Shown piece after piece: positions 20,759-31,484 of a stretch of 64,000 nucleotides of DNA (position 1 is the stretch's first letter; each line of letters begins with the position of its first letter). Source of the DNA: Amborella trichopoda (taxonomy: Eukaryota > Streptophyta > Magnoliopsida > Amborellales > Amborellaceae). A program made the position numbers and the translations under genes. The notes beneath the pieces are model-generated. The model had not been told where the DNA came from and did no database searches. It saw nothing but the letters and a program-made list of their open reading frames with translations. Where the stretch lies: the NCBI RefSeq assembly GCF_000471905.2, contig NW_006499799.1:5600979-5664978 (forward strand), written 5' to 3'.

Positions 20759-23700
20759 ATGACCGAGCAATTGGGTTATGAGGGCTCTGCACCCATTCCA
20801 TAAGTTACAAATATTCCCAAAGATGGGGAGTTGGGGACCAGTGATTTCACTGGTGAGAGTTTAGTCCTGGGAAACCCGATCTGGCTCACAGAGCCTGCAT
20901 GCAAGCCACATTGGCCTCTGAGCATCACCTTTATCAGTGAACCGGTACGTTTTGAAGTTCATGAAGATGGTGATGGCAATGTTTTAGATGAAGAGGTGGG
21001 GGTTGTTTTGCTCTATTGTCTCCATCAGGAAGTGGCCTCTAGTGAAAATCTTCTTACTCTTAAGAAGAAGATGGTTTAGACAGAGGGGCTGGTATGGTTC
21101 CCCACTGAGCTCCGGGTGCAGGGGGAGCATCAGTTTCTGAAGGGGTATACTTCCTGGACACTCACCATGTTGTATGCCAACTTACTCAAACGCACTGCCC
21201 TAATGGAAGCAATTCAATGTTCAACATGGTATTTTCACTGGTGTTCCAACACCATCAAGGCACTGTTAGAGTCATGTTAGCAATACATGGCTTTTTGGTC
21301 ATGGCGAGGTAGGAATCTCTTTGTTGGACCTTCACTTTGTTGGTGGCTTGTCTTAATAGGGGCGATGTATGACAAGTTCGTTCCTTAGAACTCTGTTATC
21401 TTTGGAGGGGCATCGCTAGGTGGTGAAGTACCTCCTGCAAGCCTTAAGGAGTTGTTTGAGATCTACCAACTCCTCGTTAGTCAGTGTAGTAATGATCGTG
21501 TGACCTCTACTGACTGGGTGCGGTTCTTTCATGGGGAATACCCTGAAGAGGCCGAGTCAAATCACGGTCCTTCAGGGAGGAAGAAAAGGGCTAGGAAGGA
21601 GGTGATTCCCCCATCTTACAAGTGCCAGTCTGCAGATGATGGTGTTTCTCTGTCTGCTGACTTGGCCCTGTTCTTGTGCAAATTTGTCTTCCCCGAGGGA
21701 ATGGATGTAATTCGTCCAAGCACTTTCTATGTTGCCTGCGACATGGGGAATGGGCGGCAGTATGTCCTTGCACAACCAGTCCTGTGTAGTATTTACCATG
21801 GGTTGGGAGCTATGTCCAGGGGTAAATCTTACAAGGGAAAAGGAGGTGGCCTTGAGTTAGTAAGGGGCGAGGCTTTTCCTGGGGACATCAAGACGCCCTT
21901 CCCTATCCATTATGTGTTCGGGTGGCTTGCAGCCTACTTTCTGAACACTTATACTAGGAATATAACTTTGGAGGAGAAGATGTGCCCTCAGCTAGTGAAG
22001 ATTGTAAGGCAGAGGACTGTTTTTCATTCCCCAAGGCATGCGAGAAGCTTATTTGGAAACGAGTCCATCCAGCGGCGAGTACCCTTTCCTATGGGAAATT
22101 TTGCAGATCAAGCTTTCGAGGATTCGTTGGGCCATGAGTTGGATGGTGCTCGTACAAGCTTATGATGGCTCATGTTCCTTTTAAGTGTAAGGGGAGGAAT
22201 CTTGGCCTATCAGATCCCTTACAGCGCAAAACTTGAAGGGCATTACCCGCACCGCTTTGCTCGTCAACACGGGCTCGACCATGGGTGTCTATTTCCCATC
22301 CTGTTCGAGAAGTGTTATGGGAAGGTAACCTCGGGGAAGACGAGGGAGTTGGGGACCTTCCGCGAATCATGGAACACAGTCCATGTTCGCACTGCTTGGG
22401 CGACTTGCTTGGATTTCACGAAGAAAAACAAGTTCGTCGTGCCTCACTTCAGGAGGGTAGGCCGAGCAACTGTGGCGTATGCGCGTTGGTGGAGAATCAT
22501 CAACTACGGTGGATATGGGGACGTTGAACACCCTTGGAAGGGGATCAACAACAACTAGCCTTAGGAGACCAAGCAGGGAAATGACTTCAAGGCACCTTGG
22601 TTTGGTCGAGTCCTTGAGTTGGATTACCCTCGCAACTGGAAACACCTTGGGGTGCCCCGAGAGATGGCAGCAGATGTGGATTCGCTGCAAATGCTCTCAC
22701 TGAAGGAAAGGTCAAGGACGGTTTTTGACAATCTTTGCTCCATTTTTGAATGGGACGAAGGTCATAGGGTTTTTGGTTACGAGGGGCATCCGGTCCAGGA
22801 TCTAAATGCTTTTATAGGGAGCGGTCCCCATAGTACCCCCACCGCCAGCTCTTCGCGTGGTGAGACCTCAAGGAAGCTTGCACCACCTCAGGAAAGGAAG
22901 AAGAAGAGGAAGTGTTTTGTGTCTGGAGATGCTTCTAAGTCTCCGTCTGTTGTCGCACCCAAGAGTGTTAAGCCACCTATGGTGCTTGAGCCAACGGTTA
23001 GTACTCCCTCTCCTACTACCTCAGAGTCTCAAGAAGATCATGTTAGCACCTCCGAGATTATCATGAGTTCTTCGGATCAGGAGACAACCTCTGATATTGG
23101 AACGGTGTCACGGGTTCAAGAGATGGGCCCTGAGATAATCGAGCCTATGCACAAGTCGACTCTTGCTCCATCTTCCTTATGCATGATGAGTTTGGACCCA
23201 TGCCCCGAGGAGCATGCCCCTTCAGGGTTTGGAGAGGCAAGCGAGGCTGCAAGTAGGGCTGCTGATGAAGGCCCCACTACCATTCAGGGTGACTGGCATG
23301 AGTCCAATAAAGGACCCGAGCAACATGAGGGAGCTTCCCCAGGTATTGTGGGTGATGAAGACCCAAGTGTAGTTGAGGGAGGAGAGCTCATCCTTAGTGA
23401 GGAGCCTGTAGGGCTTGTTGAGAGTATGGGGGATGAAGGCCCGAGTACTTCTGGGGGAAGAGGGCCTAATGCTAACGAGGTGCCGGAGCAACATGAGGTG
23501 GTTACTCCTGAGGCTGCAGAGGTTACAGGCAATGAAGGCTTGAACACTTAAGGGAGACAAGAACCCAGCCTTGGCAAGCATTCGGGAACAGCCGTCCTAA
23601 GCGATATGACCGAGGGTGTAGGGGACGAGGGTCCAGACACTATCAGAGGGGAGACTGCTAAGGAATCTAGAGGTGCGGGTTTCGAGCTAGCTTCTCTTGA

Positions 23701-24443
23701 GGTCGCTATAAACATGGCCATTGTTCCATCGAGGGTGACTCCTCCTGCGGAAGTGACTCTGGTCACGTTTGCTTCAACGGTGACTCCCTTAGCTGAGGTA
23801 GCCCCGGTTCCTATTTCATCACTAACTGTGGCTCAAATTAGTGAAGATTTGAGCATGGCTGTGGTTATGCTGCGCTTGGGACTCCAGCGTTTAATCTCTC
23901 GTGGAGCTTGGCCCAGCAATTTCAAAACTCCGAAAGTATGCCCTTGCATTACACACTGTTGAGGGCGATCTGGAAGTCTTTTACATCTTCGACCACCTGA
24001 TGAACGAAATAGAGGGCTAGATGACAAGGGGATTGTAGTAGGAGGTAGAAGCCAATGAATTGGTTTCTTTAGAGGTGTCACTGGCACGTCGTCATGAGAA
24101 GGTGGACTCCTGTGCACAGAGCAAAGTTGTCGTGGCCACCCAGCAATTCGATCTCAAGTAGGAAGGCAAGGCTCATTTTGACAAGATAAAGGCCGTAAAG
24201 GACGAGATGCGGAGCCTGAAGAGCGAGTTCGACAAACTCGAAAGGGAGATGAAACAGAGGAAAGCCCTGGATGCAGCTCTGGCTGCAGAACTATCAGAAC
24301 TTGTCCACACCATTGAGTCAGAAACTGCTTCCGTGGCACAAGAGGCTCAGAGGGTGGCTGAATTAAAGGGGTGCATTCAAGGGACCATGGTGGCACCCGA
24401 AGAGCCAAAGGCGAAGATTGATGAAGCCATTAACCACTTCTAG
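20759..24443 (+). pseudogene. Antisense plant-mobile-domain (PMD) gene of element B
   Basis: A single plus-strand frame runs from ATG 20759 to about 23940 with eight in-frame stops (20801, 21077, 21278, 21386, 22163, 22556, 22562, 23549) but no frameshift. One +1 shift near 23940 then leads into the C-terminal part, with more stops, ending at 24441-24443. The middle (about 21440-22560) is a plant mobile domain: LALFLCKFVFPEG..VIRPSTFYVA, VLAQPVLCSIYHGL, FPIHYVFGWLAAYF and a FARQHGLD block. This is followed by an acidic Ser/Pro/Glu-rich region (22850-23700) and a Lys/Glu-rich coiled-coil end (24180-24440). PMD proteins occur in transposons and as domesticated plant genes; the ancestral molecular role is not established. 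Position and orientation fit the extra antisense ORF of Tat-lineage retrotransposons. It is dead, yet the layout is complete. Confidence 0.75.
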
Positions 24444-24560
24444 GAGCGGTTTTACTCCTTTTTCTTCCTTCTCGCTTCATTATTTTTTATTGTATAAAAT
24501 TTTTGTACATAGACTTTGCCTATACATGAATGAAACGCCATATTTTGTGTTTTGCTCCAT
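24444..24560 (+). terminator. Possible polyadenylation region of the antisense PMD gene
   Basis: Just past the stop come TTGTATAAAATTTTTGTACATAG and AATGAAACGCC, which resemble the far-upstream (TTGTA) and near-upstream (AATGAA) signals of plant 3' ends. Position fits. Functional use is inferred only. Confidence 0.35.
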
Positions 24561-24911
24561 TGTTCATGCCTTGTGCCTCTAGTATGACAGTTAGGAGCCC
24601 TCCTTTCTGACTTAAATGCCCTTTCCGGTTTCGTTTAAGTCCTTGGGGTACATGTCATTTCTAGCTTTCACATGACCCCAAATGATGATTTTTTTATGGC
24701 AATTTTTGCCCGTGGTTTTTACTCCACATCTTCCATTTATTTAACGAATTTTGCTCATGATAGCTGATGATGCTATCATGCTCTGTCATCATTTTTTTGT
24801 TTCTTTTGATGCTTTTGCCCGTGGTTCCCTTTCTGATTCTCACCATGTTTGTCTTTTTGTTTGACATTTTTCCCCACGACGCCCTTTCAGGTTTTCATTT
24901 GTCTATCTTTT
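24561..24911. other. Non-coding junction where RT-RH-IN would be expected
   Basis: No protein similarity is visible. Phrases such as TTTTGCCCGTGGTTCCCTTTCTGATTCTCACCATG resemble the block near 18070-18260 at the far side of the PMD gene, so short repeats flank the antisense gene on both sides. Confidence 0.45.
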
Positions 24912-25740
24912 TCAGAGAGAGAGATGAGAAGAGGGAGAATACCCGAGCCCTTCTTTCGTAGTGTGTCGTGCTACTTCTATGACCTCAAAGGGAGCAGTGG
25001 TTCCCTTTTCACCTTTGAGTCCTTGATTAGTCAGGGGCTCAAAGTTCATCGTCTTCATGATGCGATAAGCTTGCTGACTGTAGATACTCCAATCAAGGGA
25101 GGTTTTGGTTTCTAGACGGGATGGACTCTTTGAATCCTCATGTTTGTCATAGCTTTCTGGCACAAATCCCTTCAAAGGTTTCAAGGCTGCCTTTTGAGGT
25201 GCTTCTTCGATTTTGGCTTTCCCTTTTCACAAGGCTTCAAATTGGTTATGAAGACCTTACACTCCTTTTTTAGCTCAGCAAGAGTACCCTGGCTTTGATG
25301 GTGAGATGAGGAGTCTTCTATTGGCTTCTCTTCTGCCAAAGACTTGGGAATGCGTAGAACTTTTAAGGCATCTCGAACCTGAGCTAGTCCTTGTGCTAGA
25401 TAAGGAACTTCTTCTTCACTCAGAGAGGCTGGGGTATTACGGACCTTGTGTTCTTGCGGCCGTGATGCTTCTTCCTCAAGGAGTGAAACAGGATGTGCAA
25501 GACTTTTTGTTGGTCTGGCGTGTAAGTGACCCTTGGGGCCAAAGCATCTACTTGCATGACCTCCTTGGGCTCGATGGCAGCTACTAGTTCAGTAGCCGAC
25601 AACTCTGAACTAGAAGAAGGGAGAGTCTCATCTTCAGGAAAGGTCGGTAATCCTTCAGGGAGAGGACATGGAGTATTGGGGTGAATAGAGGTCAGAGAGA
25701 AGATCTTGCCAGCTCTCTCATCTTCTTTGAACATGTCCAA
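24912..25740 (-). pseudogene. Element B post-protease linker, with G-patch-like segment
   Basis: Two minus-strand frames (25740-25420 and 25184-24912). The second contains AYRIMKTMNFEPLTNQGLKG and a KEGLGY end, like the glycine-rich segment found between protease and reverse transcriptase in some plant gypsy polyproteins. The coding similarity stops near 24912, where RT should begin. A frameshift separates the two pieces. Confidence 0.5.
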
Positions 25741-25799
25741 GAGTACCTGTCCTACATCTTCAGCATCTTCTTAAGTGGATGATTCCACTCTTCTTACAG

Positions 25800-26430
25800 A
25801 CCTTCAATCATCATGTTTGGATTCTTGAGATGGTACCAGATCTATGACGTAGTACTTTGCATCGACGTAATGTATCTCGGTGACGAGTAACGACCTTTTA
25901 TTAACATAGATTGTGTATTGCCTCCCATCACGACTGTCCTTCAAACATTGATGGAGAGTAGACGGAACCACTCCTTGATCATGCATCCAAGGGCGACCGA
26001 GGAGTATGTTATAAGAGGTGCCGGTGTCGATAACATGGAATAGGGCATAATCATTTAATTCACCGATCTTGAGACAAATGCGAACTGTACTGGCTAGCTT
26101 TTCTCCCGACTGATTGGACCCCTGAACTATGATATTTGTTGGTGTGAGGTCATTTTATCCAACCCTAAATGGGTAAGAATTCTTCTTGGGATGAGGTTGA
26201 CTTCTGATCCTCCATCTAGCATAATTCGACTGATGGGACATGCATGCAATTCACCGGTTATGAAAAGAGGCCGGTTGTGGTACTTCCTCCCAACTGAAGG
26301 TCGTCTTCTGAGAAAGTGACAGCCAAACAGTTGTTTAAGATAGCAGGGTCGACCTTGATGGGTTCTACTTCGGGCACGTATACCTCTTGGCTAGAGAGAG
26401 CTTGAACAAGGGCCATTCAATAGTCCCTCT
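25800..26430 (-). pseudogene. Element B aspartic protease
   Basis: The minus-strand reading shows a pepsin-like retroviral-type protease: FITGELHACPISRIMLDGGSE with the catalytic Asp near 26215, then a HLGL..M segment, ICLKIGELNDYALFHVIDT and NILLGRPWMHDQG. The catalytic triplet DGG replaces the more usual DSG/DTG, which is normal for this gag-pro group. It would cut the polyprotein. The last part (25986-25804) is an open frame of 60 codons; the rest is interrupted. Confidence 0.7.
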
Positions 26431-27930
26431 AGAGCATAAGGGCGTCATAGATGCTAAGGAGGGCAGGGAGTTTTCTCAAATGTCCTATGACATCATACTT
26501 CACCTTGTCATCACCAGCCATAGGTCCGGGTGGTATGGAGGACTGAGAGGTAGGTTTAGGTAATGGAGAATTGTTTTGGGGTACCGACCAACTTTGTTGT
26601 GCAACCGGGCTGGTTTGAAGAGGTTGTGAGGTTTGGGATGGTGAAGGTTGTGCCACCAGACTTGGTGCCGATTGGCCAAATGAAATGCCGAGCCCAGTAT
26701 GGACTGGCTAGATGGAGATTGAGGGTTTGGAAGCGGATTAGTGTATGGAACCAGTGGTGGTCCCAGGTACTTGAGAAGTGGTGGTAGACTAGTTTTAGTA
26801 TTAGGGAATGGGTGGAGTGGCGGACCAGGATACTTCCGGGGTCTGGGCTGCCGAGGCCTCTGGATGAGCAGCTGCAACTTCTTGTTCGACCTTAGACCGA
26901 TTGGGTCAGTGTTGGTTGTCGTTCGAGAGATCTGCACCATGTGGCATGCTTCATGATAATGGGAGCTTTGTCGTGTCAACTCTTTCATTCGTTGCTCGAA
27001 GTCAGGATCAAGAGGCCATTGGGGTCTCTTGGGCTTGGGATTCTTGCTCTACTTGGGAAGCTTCTTGATGGTGGGAGGAGGCTTTGTATTGGCTCTGGAT
27101 GCTAGAGCATCAGCAACTGACAAGAAACCAGCTGCTTGGGCCACCGTCTTTTTAAGCTGCCTCCGATGTTGTCTGCTAGTGTTGCAACTTTTCAGCTCTT
27201 TGTCAAGAGCTTCAAAATCTGGGCATTCGCATATCATACCTACAGAAGACGCGTTAGCAGAAGAGGAAGAGGGGCTAGAAGAGTCGAAGACAGGAGGAGG
27301 GAGAGGGCTTTTAAGATCATCACTCCGATTGGACTGATCCGAGTAGCTTTCAGTATCATCATCAGAATTGGACATGTGCAGGGGATCTTTTAGGTCTTCA
27401 CCCTGCTTGGACCATTGGGAGGTGCTTTTAATGTCATCACCCTTATTGGACATTTTGAGAACCCAAGGAAAGGAAGGCTCAGGAATGTGTGCTTGACTAG
27501 ACTGGGAGTCTTGATCAGTGAAAGCTCCTGACTTGGGGAAGAAATCCCGCAGAATTGGTAATGGAGGAAGGGGCTCAAGAAACTCTACCATGGTATGGGG
27601 ATGAGGGATTTTTTTCTTTTGATAAACAGCCCTTGGTGCTTGTCTCGCTTTACCTTTTTCATGCACAAGGATATGTTGATCAGGCTCACGTGGCTTGGGA
27701 GCTTGTTTTACATGGCGAACTGCTTCCCTTCTCATAGACCTGCTTGGGAAGTTGAATGTTTGTCTAGATCGAAAGGCTCGGGCTGCGCATTCTTAGAGGA
27801 GGCCTGTGTTTGAATGACCTCTGACGATGGCGGTCTGACATGATCGTCTGATATACGGGCGGTGAAGTGCCCCTCTTGTACTTTCTCCTTCATTATGTCT
27901 TGAAAGGAGAAGCACTCATCTAGATCATGA
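26430..27930 (-). pseudogene. Element B proline-rich gag-protease linker
   Basis: Open minus-strand pieces (27735-27049, 26988-26500, 26656-26429) are Pro/Ser-rich and shift frame several times. The segment just before the protease, with DVIGHLRKLPALLSIYDAL, is a conserved stretch of plant gag-pro polyproteins. No enzyme domain is visible. Confidence 0.5.
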
Positions 27931-29290
27931 CTTCATATCGGGTGATACAAGCACCATAGTTTTTTGGCCTCTCGAGGGAGGTATCTAGACTGTACGGATG
28001 GCTTTGGTGTGATGACCACTACTTGGAGAATCATGCAGTACAGCATCTGGAGAAGATCCGGTGGCAGGTTTTCTAGATGATATTCTTGTTCGTCTTCTTC
28101 TTGTACTATCACCACATGAGCTGCCTTAGCCATCCCGAACGGCTTCTTGAGACTCTCAAGTTGAATCTGCCCCTTCTGGATCAAAGCCTCAATATGATCC
28201 TCGAGAGTGAAGTAATCATGGACAGGGTGTCCTAATATCTCGTGGTAAGTGCAATAATTCAGGTTGGTGACAAGACCAGCTTCTTCTGGCTTCTTCGACT
28301 CAGGTAATACAATCATTTGTTGTTCTAGCAGCATCCGAAGTAGAGCTAGGACGCAGTCCTTGTTGAAGCTATAAACTTTGGTCCTCCTCTCTGCTCAGTG
28401 AACCTCCCCATAGAGGTTCGTAGGTGGAGGCACTCTATTGTAAGCATGGGGTTGTTGTTGCCCTGGTTGAGGTGTGGCTTGAGCATTTGTTGGGGTCACC
28501 CATTTGGAGAAGTTTAGAGTTTGAGGGGAAGCCTTCTTGCAGTCTGATACAGTGACGGTAGCACTGACCACCCCTTTTTGTTGATTGCTAAGTGCATTGC
28601 CCGAGCTACTGTTGTTTCCTCCATTCTACGACTGCACCTAGGGTCCACCATGGTGCTTGAAGAGGCTCTCTATAAGGAATGATTTAGAGATCAGGTCCAA
28701 TATGGAAGTTGGGTTTGAAGCCTCAACATGTAACGAAATCTCTGGCCACATGTTATGTACGTAGGCTTGGACTGCATAGATTTCAGAAATGGGATTTGCT
28801 TGGTGTGCAGCCAGATTCCTCCACAATGCAATGAACTGATCAACAGGTTCATCTGGTTCCTAGGTCATTGTGAGGAGCTCAATAGCCTAAACTTCTCTTT
28901 CAACCTCATAGAAGCGCTTGTAAAGCAACTGCTCCATTTCTTCCCAGGTCTAGACTGAGTTTGGGGGGAGGCAAGCATACCACTTGAATGTCAGTCCATC
29001 GAGAGTCTCGACAAACTGGCAAAGAAGAAGCCTCCCATCAGCTGTTGTTTCTTAACAAGCGGTGTGCTGAAGAGGGGAGCTCGTGCAATTGAAAAGTGGG
29101 AGTTTCCCCCTTTGGTAATTAGGGGGAAACAAGAGTTGATCAATATATGAAGGATAAGGCTTCTAATAGAGGGTCGGGTCTGGTATGCCTGAAATTTGCC
29201 TTCCTCACAAACTGTAGGTGACCATAGTGTCAATGTCAGTTTGAGAGACCTGACGAGGGGAGGAATGGTCGTGTGAAGGAGGTGGATGTC
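27931..29290 (-). pseudogene. Element B gag (capsid and zinc-knuckle-like region)
   Basis: One minus-strand frame carries a retrotransposon gag domain: PYPSYIDQLLFPPNYQRGK, FVETLDGLTFKWYACLP, TWEEMEQLLYKRFYE and EPDEPVDQFIALWRNLA, then an HNMWPEISLHV region. It has internal stops, mostly TAG. It is followed by a Cys/His segment (28334-27933) with YCTYHEILGHPVHDY and a DHIEALIQKGQIQLESLKK helix, like the single zinc-knuckle-like motif of this group. Gag would form the particle that packages RNA. Confidence 0.7.
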
Positions 29291-30340
29291 TCAGGACTGG
29301 CTTAGCTGGATGAGGAGAATTGGTACCTTGGCTCGTTGAGTTCCCAGGGGCCGAGCATCTTCCATGAGCTCAATCTTGTCCCTCATTCTACGCATCATTT
29401 GTTCAAATCGGTTCATTGGATCCTCCTGGTTATTGTTAAGGTCATCGATAAGCGTCATGTTGACCCTCTCCTCAAGTAGATCGGTCTTTTGCGTGGTCAG
29501 TGTCTTGCATGCCTTCCGGACTGGTTGTGGTAGGTCGGTCAGCAGGGGTTCGACATGCCTCAACTGAGCTTGAGTCGTGTACACTGATCGGGTCAAGACC
29601 AGGTCACCATGGACTTGGGACCGTGGGGGCTGCATGGTTGAGTTGTCTCTTATGACGCTAATGACCATGCAAGGTCTTGGTCCTTCTACCTTAGGTTCTT
29701 CTTCAGGCAGTAAGGGGTAGAAGGGATTTTTTGCTAGGAGGTCAGCAACCTTGCTTGCCCCGAGCTTCTCGGGTTCTTCCCTTGACGCTATTCGTATGCC
29801 CCAGTCATATTTGGCTCTCAGGCTCTGCTGTACCTCCTTCCAGAATTGAGACAGGGAATGGTCTTCTATCATCGAGCATGACAAGGTTGTCTCTATCAGG
29901 TGCGACAAGGGATGCGAGCCGGAGATAGGGGCTAGCTCTGGCTTCGGTCTTGGCTTGGGGAGAGATGGGGGATAGAAGATCTCATCTCCCAGGGGAGTCT
30001 TGCCCCGTGCTCTCTTATGAGCTCTAAAGGTCGGGCCGATTGGAAGAGGATACCGTAGGAGGGTACTCTTTGGAAAGACCTTCAAGTACCAAGTCCTGAG
30101 TGGTTCGACCGGTGGAGAAGGGATAAATGGGGGAGGAGACAGCTGCTGATAACCTCTTGGTTGGGGGCTTGATGCAGTTTGTGGTGATGGCACGTGTGTG
30201 CCCCTTAAAGAAGCGTTCCGGGCAACCTGAGGATCAACTTGGGCTCGAGCAATGTGTTCAGCCTTAGGAGGTTGAGTACCACGAGAGTGTGTTTGTGAGG
30301 GATTGGCCATGTGTCCACCCCTCCCAAAGTGAGCAAGCAT
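29291..30340 (-). CDS. Element B gag N-terminal region, 349 codons open
   Basis: The longest open reading frame of the window. It is Pro/Ser/Arg-rich at the start (SPQTASSPQPRGYQQLSPPP) with a charged middle (ESTL-type, EEPEKLGASKVADLLAKNP) and ends in a Met/Arg/Asp helix (NRFEQMMRRMRDKIELMED). In element C the collinear stretch (about 34490-33640) is broken. It precedes the gag domain but in a different frame, so a frameshift separates them. I recognise no catalytic domain. It likely represents the N-terminal part of gag or a separate protein of the element. Confidence 0.45.
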   Translation of the reverse strand: MLAHFGRGGHMANPSQTHSRGTQPPKAEHIARAQVDPQVARNASLRGTHVPSPQTASSPQPRGYQQLSPPPFIPSPPVEPLRTWYLKVFPKSTLLRYPLPIGPTFRAHKRARGKTPLGDEIFYPPSLPKPRPKPELAPISGSHPLSHLIETTLSCSMIEDHSLSQFWKEVQQSLRAKYDWGIRIASREEPEKLGASKVADLLAKNPFYPLLPEEEPKVEGPRPCMVISVIRDNSTMQPPRSQVHGDLVLTRSVYTTQAQLRHVEPLLTDLPQPVRKACKTLTTQKTDLLEERVNMTLIDDLNNNQEDPMNRFEQMMRRMRDKIELMEDARPLGTQRAKVPILLIQLSQS

Positions 30341-30399
30341 GGGCTGAGAGGGACGATGAGGGGGTCTCGGCTAAGCACAATCAGAGGACTGCCATGAGT

Positions 30400-31030
30400 A
30401 GTGTGATATGTATGCATCAGGTATATAGGGCTTGGTCCGAGGCAGCTTGAAGGTTGCTCCGAAGTGTAACTCGAGCGGATGTACCACGAGCCTTGGTGTG
30501 CGTGTGGGAGGTGGTGGCCTTAAGACCCCCTTCTCCGTGTGTCGAGCCTCTTGTTACATGAGCACAATGTGGTAGAACATGGGGGGTGGCCTTTATGTGA
30601 CCCACAAGAGCATTGACAGCTGGGCTACCATGCGCAGGAAGGGAAGGGATTGCCTTTCGGCTGCCCCAAGCAGTATGACCGGCAAGTGACTTGCTGGTGA
30701 CATGGTGCATGTGGTGTGGAGTCGCTGGTTTGCTACCTATGCAAGGTACTTTGGTGGAGCAATGCTGGAAGATGAGGAGTGAATAAGTCCCTCCTCACAC
30801 CAATCCAGGTAATAACCTAGGAGCATGACACCGGGTCCTCGCTCAGAAGGAAGGTCGAGAACGAGGTTTGACGAACCTGTTCTAGAGAAACATTCACGAG
30901 TGTAGGGATGATAAAATCCCCAACTCGGATGAACGGTTTAAACAACCCAGAAGACATGTGTGTGTTAATAAGCAGGAAAACAAAAGAAAAGCAAGGACAA
31001 ACAAAGACGATCCAACGATGGGGTAGTGTG
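30400..31030 (-). pseudogene. Element B leader reading frame (broken copy)
   Basis: On the minus strand, just past the primer-binding site, a frame reads PFIRVGDFIIP..EQV..TSF..FLLSEDP..VITWI.VRRDL with stops. It aligns with the intact 232-codon leader frame of element C (35198-34500). Later pieces (30710-30417) are short. Confidence 0.4.
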
Positions 31031-31051
31031 TCCCCAGTAGAGTTGCTAAGC
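31031..31051 (-). other. Primer-binding site region of element B
   Basis: On the minus strand GCTTAGCAACTCTACTGGGG directly follows the end of the 5' LTR. The same position in element C reads GCTTCGTGACTCCACTGGGG. The tRNA primer is not identified with certainty. Confidence 0.5.
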
Positions 31052-31484
31052 TGGTTAGGTTCCTTGATCTCGCCCTCCGGGTTGAGTCGACCTGGTGGTG
31101 TAGTTCCGGGTTAGATAAAATCTTGGGATATGAGATCGCTATTTTGGGAACCATGCAAAGAAGGCACAAGCAAGTATACCAACCAATGACAGAGGAATTA
31201 AGGTCGCAAGGCGGGACTCAACTCACACGGGTCCATGATGCACTCAAGATGACTTGTGTGGATGCCCTCTGAGAGCACGAAAAATGCCCCCTGGCCTTTT
31301 AGCCGGTTCGGAATCACCTCCCTTGACCTGTTTTTCTTCTTACATGCAAAACACGCACACACACACATTAGAGTACAGACAAGTGGTGAGGACCCCACCT
31401 TGTCATAAGGTGAACACACACGTGTGTATGTACTTGAAGAGAAATGAAAGGAATAGCATAAGAGGGTCCATGTCAATTCAAAGT
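31052..31484 (-). repeat. Element B 5' LTR, terminal fragment
   Basis: Collinear with 13528-13955 of the left LTR, up to GTCCATGTCAATTC. It stops abruptly at about 31484, where sequence of element C's internal region begins. The rest of this LTR resumes at 38188. Confidence 0.75.

Noticed and set aside
29291..30340. A host proline-rich protein of 349 codons
   Set aside because: It lies in frame order between the leader and gag of element B and has a collinear broken counterpart in element C, so it belongs to the retrotransposon.
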